A stretch of DNA of 64,000 nt. It comes from Falsibacillus pallidus. GTDB taxonomy: Bacteria; Bacillota; Bacilli; Bacillales; DSM-25281. Every line of letters begins with the position of its first letter. Positions within the stretch are counted from its first letter, which is position 1. Positions 24,145 to 31,543 of the stretch are shown here, one piece after another. Location: contig NZ_QQAY01000012.1 of NCBI RefSeq assembly GCF_003350505.1, positions 29,007-93,006 on the forward strand, written 5' to 3'. The notes beneath the pieces are model-generated. The model saw nothing but the letters and a program-made list of their open reading frames with translations, was not told the origin of the DNA and ran no database searches. Both the position numbers and the translations under genes were made by a program.

Positions 24145-24780
24145 TTGCTACAAAGCTACTATACCGTCAAAGGCAGAGGCGACCATGAAATTATCATTCA
24201 AAAGTCTCGTTTCATTTCCTATATAAATCGAGTAGAATCCGAGGAAGACGCTCAAGCTTTCATCGCTAAGATCAAGAAAATGCACCCCAACGCAAACCAC
24301 AACTGCTCCGCTTACATGATTGGCGAGCACAATCAAATCCAAAAGGCAAACGACGATGGAGAGCCTTCCGGAACAGCCGGAGTCCCCATGCTCGAAGTGT
24401 TGAAAAAGCGCGATTTAAAGGATACGGTTGTTGTCGTAACCAGATACTTCGGAGGCATAAAATTAGGTGGAGGCGGACTGATCCGCGCCTACGGGAAAGC
24501 CACGTCTGAAGGCATCAACGCTACAGGCGTCGTCGAGCGCCGGCTCATGCGCCTCATGCGTACGAAGATCGACTACACATGGCTTGGAAAAGTGGAGAAC
24601 GAACTCCGCTCATCCATCTACCCCATCAAGGAAATCCATTACCTCGATCAAGTCGAAGTGGAAACGTATGCCGTTGAGCAGGAAAAAGAAAAATTTGTCG
24701 AATGGATGACAGAACTCACCAATGGCCAAGCCATCCTTACTGAAGGGGATGTGGTGTATTTGGAGGAAGATGTGAAGTGA
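24145..24780 (+). CDS. yvyE: YigZ/IMPACT family protein YvyE
   Basis: A 211-aa cytosolic protein of the YigZ/IMPACT family, linked to translation control in other organisms but with no firm role in Bacillus. The N-terminal domain (1-125) has IIIQKSRFISYINRVESEED, HNCSAYMIGEHNQIQKANDD, GEPSGTAGVPML and VVVTRYFGGIKLGGGGLIRAY. A small ferredoxin-like C-terminal domain follows. The frame is open from a TTG at 24127, but AAAGGAG sits inside it 8 nt before a second TTG at 24145, which gives the family-like start MLQSYYTVKG. Neighbours match B. subtilis degS-yvyE-tagV-tagO. Confidence 0.92.
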   Translation: MLQSYYTVKGRGDHEIIIQKSRFISYINRVESEEDAQAFIAKIKKMHPNANHNCSAYMIGEHNQIQKANDDGEPSGTAGVPMLEVLKKRDLKDTVVVVTRYFGGIKLGGGGLIRAYGKATSEGINATGVVERRLMRLMRTKIDYTWLGKVENELRSSIYPIKEIHYLDQVEVETYAVEQEKEKFVEWMTELTNGQAILTEGDVVYLEEDVK

Positions 24781-24977
24781 TTGAACGATTTGCAGGCACA
24801 TCTGTAAAAAGTTCTATTTTACGAACCACCCAAAACATAGTAAAATTATCATGAAGTGTCATTTTTCGCCAAATACTTTAGGGCCATTTTTGATCGGCTC
24901 CTTCCTTTGGCGCTTTTAATTGACAAAATATTGGTTTTTTTCTGAAATGTGAATACTTCAAAAAGGAGCATTACTTA

Positions 24978-26051
24978 ATGGATAGAATGACGAAGAAACA
25001 AATCCGGAAAAAGAAGCGTAGAAGAAGAATTTTTTGGTTTTTAATTTTTCCGATTCTCTTACTCGGATCTTCAGCAGCGACATATGCTGCCTACCTTTAC
25101 AAGAAAACAGAAACCGTCTTCAATGAATCCCACGAAGAGATTAATCGTGAAAAATCACCTCTTAGACAAGCAAAGGTTGACCCAAGAGAAGATAATGTCT
25201 CCATTCTATTCATTGGGATCGATGACAGTAAATCCCGCCATTTCGGTAAAGGCACACGATCTGATGCATTGATTCTCGCAACTTTGAATAAAAAGAACAA
25301 TTCCGTAAAATTATTGAGCATCCCCCGGGATTCTTATGTATATGTCCCTAAGATTCAAGAAAAGACGAAAATTACACACGCCCATGCATATGGTGGACCT
25401 AAGGCTACAATTGATACAGTGGAAAATTTACTGGATATCCCGGTCGACTACTACGTGAGGATGAATTTCTACGCGTTTATGGATGTTGTGGATGCGTTAG
25501 GTGGAGTTGAAGCCGACGTGCCTTATACACTCCATGAAAAAGATTCTGAAGACAACCATAATGCCATCAACCTTCAGCCTGGAAGACAGCTATTAAATGG
25601 CGAAGAAGCTCTTGCATTGGCCAGGACAAGAAAGCAGGACAGCGACATCCAACGCGGGCAGCGACAGCAAGAGATCATGAAAGCTGTAATGAAAAAAGCT
25701 ACATCTGTTGGTGCAGTCTCTAAATACGACGATATCATTCAAGCAATCGGCGATAACATGACAACCAACATGACGTTCAGTGAAATGAAATCATTTGCAA
25801 GCTACGCAACGAAAGGCAGCCTTGATATCCAAAGTTTCACTCTTGCAGGTAATGATGCAACAATTGATGGGGTTTACTATTATGAGTTGGATGAAGATAA
25901 ACTGGATACAACAAAAGAAATGCTGAAGCAGCAGCTTGGCATCAATGCAGGCGACGGCTATGCGAATGCAGATGACCAAGATTCATCTTCTACAGATTCA
26001 GATCCATCAGAAAGTGCACAGAATAATTCCGATTTCGATTCGAATAATTAA
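24978..26051 (+). CDS. tagV: LytR-CpsA-Psr (LCP) wall-polymer ligase, TagV-like
   Basis: LCP enzymes move teichoic-acid or other glycopolymers from the undecaprenyl carrier to peptidoglycan. The 357-aa protein has a basic cytosolic start (KKQIRKKKRRRR), one membrane helix (about 18-42), and the extracellular LCP domain with NVSILFIGIDDSKSR, RSDALILATLNKK, LLSIPRDSYVYVP, and EALALARTRKQDSDIQRGQR. The last about 35 residues are Asp/Ser-rich. AAAAAGGAG precedes the ATG. Its place between yvyE and tagO is that of tagV (yvhJ) in B. subtilis. Here it may attach the S-layer anchoring polymer. Confidence 0.9.
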   Translation: MDRMTKKQIRKKKRRRRIFWFLIFPILLLGSSAATYAAYLYKKTETVFNESHEEINREKSPLRQAKVDPREDNVSILFIGIDDSKSRHFGKGTRSDALILATLNKKNNSVKLLSIPRDSYVYVPKIQEKTKITHAHAYGGPKATIDTVENLLDIPVDYYVRMNFYAFMDVVDALGGVEADVPYTLHEKDSEDNHNAINLQPGRQLLNGEEALALARTRKQDSDIQRGQRQQEIMKAVMKKATSVGAVSKYDDIIQAIGDNMTTNMTFSEMKSFASYATKGSLDIQSFTLAGNDATIDGVYYYELDEDKLDTTKEMLKQQLGINAGDGYANADDQDSSSTDSDPSESAQNNSDFDSNN

Positions 26052-26088
26052 GCTCTATACGAAAACAACATTAGGTAAGAATGAAGGC

Positions 26089-26115
26089 CGCTGGGCATCC
26101 AGCGGTTTTTTTTAT
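26089..26115 (+). terminator. Terminator of tagV
   Basis: CCGCTGG / CCAGCGG stem with a 4-nt loop, then TTTTTTTT. Confidence 0.92.
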
Positions 26116-26247
26116 TTTGTCCATAGTTATTGGGGAAAATGCAGAGATATTGGATAGCGGGTATCAGATTTAAGAGTTGACGGTGTTTGCCTGGGCGGTG
26201 CGGTGGGTTTGGGCGAGGCTGGGTCTAGATTAGAATTATTCTAAGTA

Positions 26248-26360
26248 GCACATAGCGTGGGGGTTTTAGCGCATAGGGAGATAACTCTCGCGCATAGAGG
26301 ACATGAGACGGCTCATAAGAATCCGTTTCCCGCGCATAGACCCCAATTTCCGGCGCATAG
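26248..26360. repeat. 21-nt-period GCGCATAG array, locus 2 (six units)
   Basis: Octamers start at 26248 (GCACATAG), 26269, 26290, 26311 (GCTCATAA), 26332 and 26353. All intervals are exactly 21 nt, as at locus 1, with unrelated spacers. The array lies in the 775-nt gene-poor gap between tagV and tagO. Confidence 0.92.
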
Positions 26361-26395
26361 CTCCCAAAAAACCTCCTCCTATACGGGCAAGAAGG

Positions 26396-26562
26396 CTATA
26401 ATTCACAAAAAACCACCCGGTCCTATCCATTAATATCAAAAACCGCTTCAACTTTGGCCTTCGGGAATGCTTTTTTCATGATATCCTTCAAGAATTCGCC
26501 CTGCCCAGCCCCAAATTCAAAGCCACTGATGGCATGATCCCCGACCACCTTAGTTTCTGCTC
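26396..26562 (-). pseudogene. C-terminal remnant of a PrmC/HemK-like methyltransferase gene
   Basis: In one minus-strand frame the sequence reads ISGFEFGAGQGEFLKDIMKK, then AFPKAKVEAVFDING, a TAG stop, then DRVVFCEL and a second stop. This resembles the C-terminus of the release-factor glutamine methyltransferase PrmC (GFEIGAGQG...FP.A.VEVVFDINGKDRMVF). The TAG sits where the family has a Lys. Upstream, the frame is stopped by TGA and nothing similar continues. It is a truncated, decayed fragment of about 50 codons. The intact prmC would be elsewhere in the genome. Confidence 0.7.
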
Positions 26563-26751
26563 AAATTGAACACATTATTACTCCTCCCACCGCATTTAAC
26601 GTCCATTCCCACTCGGTCCAAACACTTCCCCCACCTCTTATCACATTTTGTGTTCATATTTACGCTGAATAAACACTTCGTCCCTTCTTTCACTACATCA
26701 CGTGTCTATTCCCGCCCAGTTTGAATACATTATTCCTCCCTCCTTTCCTTA
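26548..26751. repeat. Degenerate 51-nt tandem repeat (about four units)
   Basis: Units start near 26548, 26599, 26650 and 26701. Each holds a CATTCCC/CATATTT-like block, then a GTNNAAACAC-like block (GTCCAAACAC, GAATAAACAC, TTTGAATAC, ATTGAACAC), then a C/T-rich stretch with CTCC or TCCC. Corresponding blocks are 51-52 nt apart. The units are diverged and non-coding in appearance. Confidence 0.6.
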
Positions 26752-26770
26752 AGTGTGTAATTGCACCAAA

Positions 26771-26826
26771 AAGCCACAGCATCAAATACTGTGGCTTCAA
26801 AAGAAAAAACCCGCAGCTGCGGGTTT
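26771..26826 (-). terminator. Two tandem terminators after tagO
   Basis: The first is ACCCGCAGCTGCGGGT followed by TTTTTTC, directly after the tagO stop. The second is AAGCCACAG / CTGTGGCTT with T-run (26771-26796). Both work in the minus direction. Confidence 0.88.
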
Positions 26827-27882
26827 TTATCGGTTTCTCATATTCGCATTTCGTGTTCTCACGAATTTTAAAATCGGCTGATAATCTTTTCCGACCAATC
26901 CTACACTTTCCACAAACAATTCGATGGCAAGTGTTAGAACGGCTAAGACAATGACTGCTCCCCAAAGTTTTGCCATGGAGAAAATGATGGCTGCCATACC
27001 GAACATTGCTGCGATTGCGTAGATTACCAAAACAGTCTGCCTGTGCGTAAATCCGATACGGAGCAAGCAATGGTGCAAATGCGATTTATCCGGCGCGGAT
27101 AATGGCTGCTTGTTCACGAATCTTCGAATGATGGCAAAGATGGTATCAGAAATCGGCACCCCGAGAATAATAACAGGGATGATTAATGAGAACATTGTAA
27201 TATTTTTGAACCCGAGCAGGGATAATACGGATATGATGTAGCCTAAGAATAAAGCTCCCGTATCCCCCATGAAAATTTTTGCCGGGTGGAAATTATAGAA
27301 CAAAAATCCTACTGTACTTCCCAGAACAATCAGTGCGACACTCATTACAAAAGGATCGCCTTTCAGGAACGCCATAAAGCTGATGATGATCAGCGCTATG
27401 GATGAGACGCCTGCTGCCAGGCCGTCAAGCCCGTCAATCAAATTGATGGCATTTGTAATCCCCACGATCCAGATAATTGTCATCGGAATACTTAGGAATC
27501 CAAAATGAAGCTCTCCACCGAAAGGAAGGTTGATGTATTCAAGCTGCACCCCTCCGAAAACAACAATGCATGCTGCGACCAGCTGGCCGAGCAGCTTCAG
27601 TTTAGCTGAGAGTTCAACCAGATCATCCAGCATACCAGTTGCAATGATGATGATGCTGCCGATTAGAATCGGCATGAATGGTCCGCCTTCGGGCTTAAGG
27701 AAAAATAATCCGATGAGGAAGCTTATATAGATAGCCAGACCACCAAGTCGTGGCATAACTTTTTGATGGACCTTGCGGTGATTCGGGGCATCAGTAGCAC
27801 CGATTGCAAGTGCGAATTTTTTTACGATTGGTGTCAACACAATAGAGGCAATGAAACATAACACCAGAGTGAAGTAAATCAT
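26827..27882 (-). CDS. tagO: Undecaprenyl-phosphate GlcNAc-1-phosphate transferase TagO
   Basis: First step of wall teichoic acid and related glycopolymers: moves GlcNAc-1-P from UDP-GlcNAc to undecaprenyl phosphate at the membrane. The product (351 aa from the chosen start) has about 10-11 membrane helices and the WecA/TagO motifs MPRLGGLAIY, GMLDDLVELSAKLKLLGQ, NAINLIDGLDGLAAG, IFMGDTGALFLGY and a loop KSHLHHCLLRIGFTHRQ. The ATG at 27882 is chosen because GGAGG is close upstream; the ATG at 27906 is not so served. It makes the lipid precursor that the TagA/WecG-like enzyme at 47336 should extend. Confidence 0.96.
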   Translation of the reverse strand: MIYFTLVLCFIASIVLTPIVKKFALAIGATDAPNHRKVHQKVMPRLGGLAIYISFLIGLFFLKPEGGPFMPILIGSIIIIATGMLDDLVELSAKLKLLGQLVAACIVVFGGVQLEYINLPFGGELHFGFLSIPMTIIWIVGITNAINLIDGLDGLAAGVSSIALIIISFMAFLKGDPFVMSVALIVLGSTVGFLFYNFHPAKIFMGDTGALFLGYIISVLSLLGFKNITMFSLIIPVIILGVPISDTIFAIIRRFVNKQPLSAPDKSHLHHCLLRIGFTHRQTVLVIYAIAAMFGMAAIIFSMAKLWGAVIVLAVLTLAIELFVESVGLVGKDYQPILKFVRTRNANMRNR

Positions 27883-28227
27883 GCGTAACCTCCTCGTACA
27901 TATCATATCCAGTTTGTTTTGAATTTATATTGCTATATTTTTGTAAACCATTGTTTTAAAGACTGGCCTTTATAAAAATATTCCTTGATGATTATATCAT
28001 TTAACTTCGTAGTTTCATATAAAATTTTTTTACAATTTCGTTGCATTCTATCATACTTTTATCCCGAATTATGTAATATGAAACCTTTCACATAATATAT
28101 AGACGTTTAAAAGTCCAAAAAGTTGCATAATTTTACTAATTATTGAAGTCTATAGTCTTTTATTGTCGATTTTGATAAGATTAAGTAACGATGGCTTACA
28201 CCTGTATATTAAGGAGAGAATTAGAAA
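27883..28227. other. Intergenic region between tagO and secA2
   Basis: 345 AT-rich bases between divergent genes. A weak promoter-like pair TTTACA-N17-CATACT is present around 28030-28060. I see no repeat, RNA or small gene. Confidence 0.4.
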
Positions 28228-30567
28228 ATGCTGAAGATTTTTCAAAAAGCCACATCCAATGATTCTAGGTACCTCAAAAAGTACTATAAAATGGTTGAAA
28301 AGATTAATAACCTTGAAGATAAATACTCCTCTTTCTCTGATGAGGACCTGAAAAATATAACCGGGGAGTTCAAAAAACAGCTTCAAAACGGAAAAACCGT
28401 CGATGATATCAAACTGGATGCTTTTGCTGTCGTCCGCGAAGCCGGGAAGCGCGTTCTTGGCATGAGGCATTACGACGTTCAGTTGATTGGCGGACTGGTC
28501 CTTGCCGAAGGAAATATCTCTGAGATGGCAACTGGTGAAGGAAAAACGCTTGTCGCTTCCCTCCCCTGCTATGTAAGGGCTTTAGAAGGTAAAGGGGTCC
28601 ATGTCATCACTGTCAACGACTACTTGGCGAAAAGGGACTGCGAGCAGATCGGGAAAATCCATGAATTCCTCGGGTTGACGGTTGGGCTGAATCTCCCGCT
28701 TATGCAGCCGGAAGAAAAGAAAGCGGCTTACCAAGCTGATATTACATACGGTGTCGGAACTGAATTCGGGTTTGACTACCTGCGCGACAATATGGCGCAG
28801 CGCAATGATGATAAGGTTCAACGCCCTTACCATTATGCCATTATTGATGAAGTCGACAGCGTCTTGATTGACGAGGCTAAGACTCCTTTGATCATCGCAG
28901 GGAAGATGCCATCAAGTTCAGAGCTTCATTATATTGCTGCACGGCTAGCAAAGCGATTTGAAAAAGAAGTGGACTACGATTTCGACGATGAAACCAAAGC
29001 GACAAGCCTGACGGAAACCGGCATCGAAAAAGTCGAGAAGGCTTTCGGGGTCGATAACCTTTATGAAGTGGAACATCAAACGCTTTACCATTATGTCATT
29101 CAAGCAGTGCGTGCCCATGTTATGTTTGAACGAGACGTGGATTACATCGTCCATGAAGGGAAAGTTCTTCTGGTCGACATGTTCACAGGGCGCATAATGG
29201 AAGGCCGTACAATGAGCGACGGGCTGCATCAGGCAATCGAAGCAAAAGAAGGCCTTCAGATTACGGATGAAAATAAAACACAGGCTCAAATCACGATTCA
29301 AAATTACTTCCGCATGTATCCTTTATTATCCGGTATGACCGGAACGGCTAAAACGGAAGAAAAAGAATTCCAGCAGGTTTACGGTATGAACGTCATCCCG
29401 ATTCCAACAAACAAACCGAAAATCCGTGACGATATGAGCGACAGAGTCTACAAAGACACCCATGAAAAATATGCGGCAGTTGTTGAAGAAGTAAAAGACC
29501 GACACAAAAAAAGACAGCCGATCCTGATTGGGACAACTTCCATCCTTCAATCTGAAAAAGTGGCTAAGTACCTGGATAAAGAAAAACTTACATATGAACT
29601 GCTGAACGCAAAGAGCGTTGAACAGGAAGTTGAATTGATTTCACTTGCCGGCCGAAAGGGTCAGATCACAATTGCGACGAATATGGCTGGACGCGGAACC
29701 GATATCATCCTTGGTGCTGGAGTAGCTGAATTAGGCGGCCTCCATGTCATCGGTACTGAAAAACACGAAAGCCGCAGGGTCGACAACCAGCTTCGCGGAC
29801 GCTCAGGACGCCAGGGAGATCCAGGTTCAAGCCAGTTCTTCATCTCATTGGAAGATGATATGTTCAGACGCTTTGCCAAGGACGACTTAGAAAAGATATC
29901 GAAAAAGGTTAAATTCAATGAAGATGGACTTGCCATCTATAAAAACATCCATGAATTTATCGAGCGAACACAGCGGATCGTGGAAGGCGCCAATTATGCC
30001 ATGAGGGAATATAACTTAAAGCTGGATGATGTCATCAATGAGCAGCGAAACGTTTTATATTCGCTCCGTAATCAATTGTTGACTGGTGAAGGCATTGTCA
30101 AACGCTTCAAAGGCATGGTGGAAGAAACGCTGCAAAATGCAGTTATTGATGCTTGTCCAGAAGATCAAATCCCAGAGGAATGGCATTTGGATCATGCTGC
30201 TTCCATTGCCAATCAGCTTTTATTCACACCAGTTGCAATGCCAGAGGATGTGAATGAGCGCACAGAAATTGAAGATCTGTTTAAAAAAGCATGGGTCGAA
30301 ACTGACGCAAAAATTGATAAGTTTGCAGAAACCATGAATCTTGAGCAGACATTTAAGTCATTTATGCTTTCTTTTCTTGACCACCACTGGATCAAGCATT
30401 TAGAAAAAATGACCCGTCTGAAAGAAGGCATCGGCCTCCGCTACTATCAACAGGAAGATCCAATGCGCATCTATCAGCGTGAAGGATTGGAGATTTTCCA
30501 AGAGACTTATGCCATTCTGCAAAGAGACATTTCCCTCGAAGGGATGAATTTTTTAAAGAAATTATAA
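28228..30567 (+). CDS. secA2: Accessory secretion ATPase SecA2
   Basis: A second SecA motor used for a subset of exported proteins; in B. anthracis it exports S-layer proteins with SlaP. The 779-aa protein has Walker A ATGEGKT (101-107), IIDEVDSVLIDEA, LLSGMTGTAKTEE, ITIATNMAGRGTDIILGAG, and LRGRSGRQGDPGSSQFFISL. It ends at FLKKL with no C-terminal zinc-binding SEC-C tail, unlike housekeeping SecA. AAGGAGAG precedes the ATG. slaP follows 31 nt later. Likely cargo are the SLH proteins of this window; that link is inferred from known B. anthracis biology. Confidence 0.95.
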   Translation: MLKIFQKATSNDSRYLKKYYKMVEKINNLEDKYSSFSDEDLKNITGEFKKQLQNGKTVDDIKLDAFAVVREAGKRVLGMRHYDVQLIGGLVLAEGNISEMATGEGKTLVASLPCYVRALEGKGVHVITVNDYLAKRDCEQIGKIHEFLGLTVGLNLPLMQPEEKKAAYQADITYGVGTEFGFDYLRDNMAQRNDDKVQRPYHYAIIDEVDSVLIDEAKTPLIIAGKMPSSSELHYIAARLAKRFEKEVDYDFDDETKATSLTETGIEKVEKAFGVDNLYEVEHQTLYHYVIQAVRAHVMFERDVDYIVHEGKVLLVDMFTGRIMEGRTMSDGLHQAIEAKEGLQITDENKTQAQITIQNYFRMYPLLSGMTGTAKTEEKEFQQVYGMNVIPIPTNKPKIRDDMSDRVYKDTHEKYAAVVEEVKDRHKKRQPILIGTTSILQSEKVAKYLDKEKLTYELLNAKSVEQEVELISLAGRKGQITIATNMAGRGTDIILGAGVAELGGLHVIGTEKHESRRVDNQLRGRSGRQGDPGSSQFFISLEDDMFRRFAKDDLEKISKKVKFNEDGLAIYKNIHEFIERTQRIVEGANYAMREYNLKLDDVINEQRNVLYSLRNQLLTGEGIVKRFKGMVEETLQNAVIDACPEDQIPEEWHLDHAASIANQLLFTPVAMPEDVNERTEIEDLFKKAWVETDAKIDKFAETMNLEQTFKSFMLSFLDHHWIKHLEKMTRLKEGIGLRYYQQEDPMRIYQREGLEIFQETYAILQRDISLEGMNFLKKL

Positions 30568-30598
30568 TAAAACGAAGTACTGAATAGGAGTGGAAGAA

Positions 30599-31489
30599 AT
30601 GTTCCCTTTTTTCAAAAAGAAGGTTTCCGAAGTTAAAAAAACAGGATTGGATGATACAGTTTCTTCTTCTGACCTTGTGAACGAACAGGATCAAAGGCAG
30701 GAAGAAGAGGTAGAAACAGCCCTCTCCTTCCACCCTGCCTGGAATTTAGAGAAAGAACAAGAATACGTATTTCGTTTCTTGAACAATGAACTTTCCCCAT
30801 TAAAGCCGAACCAGATTTCATTGGCCGGAGTGGAGATGTCAAATGATGGGCAGCAGGTCGCAGTGACCGCTTTTGTCCGGAACAGCCTTCAGAAACCGAT
30901 AAAAATGGAAAACGTAGAGCTGTTATTAATGAAGGAAGACGGATCGATATTCGGAAGAAAAGAATTCGACTTCGCGGAAATCGGGGAAATCCCGGCAGAG
31001 AGCAGCCGACCTTGGGTATTTACCTTCGAGAAGGATTTCCTGTTAACGGAAGAAATCCCTTCAGACAACTGGAAGCTTGCCTTCAACGTCAGCTCCCTTC
31101 AACCGCATCGCCTTGATTTGGAGCCAACTTGGGAAGCCCAGCTTTCCGAAGAGGACAAATCTAAATTAGAGGAAATTGTGAAATCGGTTCCTAAGCCTAA
31201 TCCAAAAGAGTTTAACTTGATGGGGCTGTCAGCTAAATTTATGGACAGCGGGAACTTGAACGTCACCATCCTGCTCCGTAATGGAAACTCACGAGCGATC
31301 AAACTCCAGCAGCTTCCACTTGAAATTAAAGATGCTGCAGGTGAAGTTGTCGCAAGAGGCGGATTTACCCTGGAAGACTTTGAAGTAAAAGCAAACACAA
31401 CCAAGCCATGGTCCTTTGTTTTCCCTAAAGAAATGATTTTAAAGGAAAACCCGGATTTCAGCAGCTGGACAGCTAGCCCAATTCAATAA
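30599..31489 (+). CDS. slaP: S-layer assembly protein SlaP-like (accessory Sec)
   Basis: SlaP works with SecA2 in secretion of S-layer proteins. The 296-aa protein is cytosolic and has no signal peptide. It contains two copies of a SLAP_DUP-like unit: about 60-155 (LSFHPAWNLEKEQEYVFRFL, PNQISLAGVEM, VTAFVRNSL, SRPWVFTFEKDFLL) and about 178-290 (ATWEAQL-like start, PKEFNLMGLSAKFMD, NVTILLRNGNSR, TKPWSFVFPKEM). The repeated RxW-VF motif is clear. The ATG at 30599 is selected: AGGAG is 8 nt upstream, while the GTG at 30590 overlaps it. Confidence 0.92.
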   Translation: MFPFFKKKVSEVKKTGLDDTVSSSDLVNEQDQRQEEEVETALSFHPAWNLEKEQEYVFRFLNNELSPLKPNQISLAGVEMSNDGQQVAVTAFVRNSLQKPIKMENVELLLMKEDGSIFGRKEFDFAEIGEIPAESSRPWVFTFEKDFLLTEEIPSDNWKLAFNVSSLQPHRLDLEPTWEAQLSEEDKSKLEEIVKSVPKPNPKEFNLMGLSAKFMDSGNLNVTILLRNGNSRAIKLQQLPLEIKDAAGEVVARGGFTLEDFEVKANTTKPWSFVFPKEMILKENPDFSSWTASPIQ

Positions 31490-31497
31490 AAACAAAC

Positions 31498-31536
31498 AAA
31501 AAACGCTTGTGGCCCTATGGGACCTCAAGCGTTTTT
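31498..31536. terminator. Bidirectional terminator between slaP and the glycosidase gene
   Basis: AAACGCTTG / CAAGCGTTT arms with T-runs on both strands, in a convergent gap. Confidence 0.88.
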
Positions 31537-31543
31537 TCATGCC

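Noticed and set aside
26266..26451. Minus-strand 61-aa frame with repeated MR every seven residues
   Set aside because: It is the 21-nt array read in reverse (CTATGCGC gives MR). No ribosome site, and it would overlap the prmC remnant.
27883..28227. Spo0A box (TTGTCGAT) upstream of secA2
   Set aside because: A single 7-mer-type match in AT-rich DNA is not enough evidence, and no well-placed promoter goes with it.
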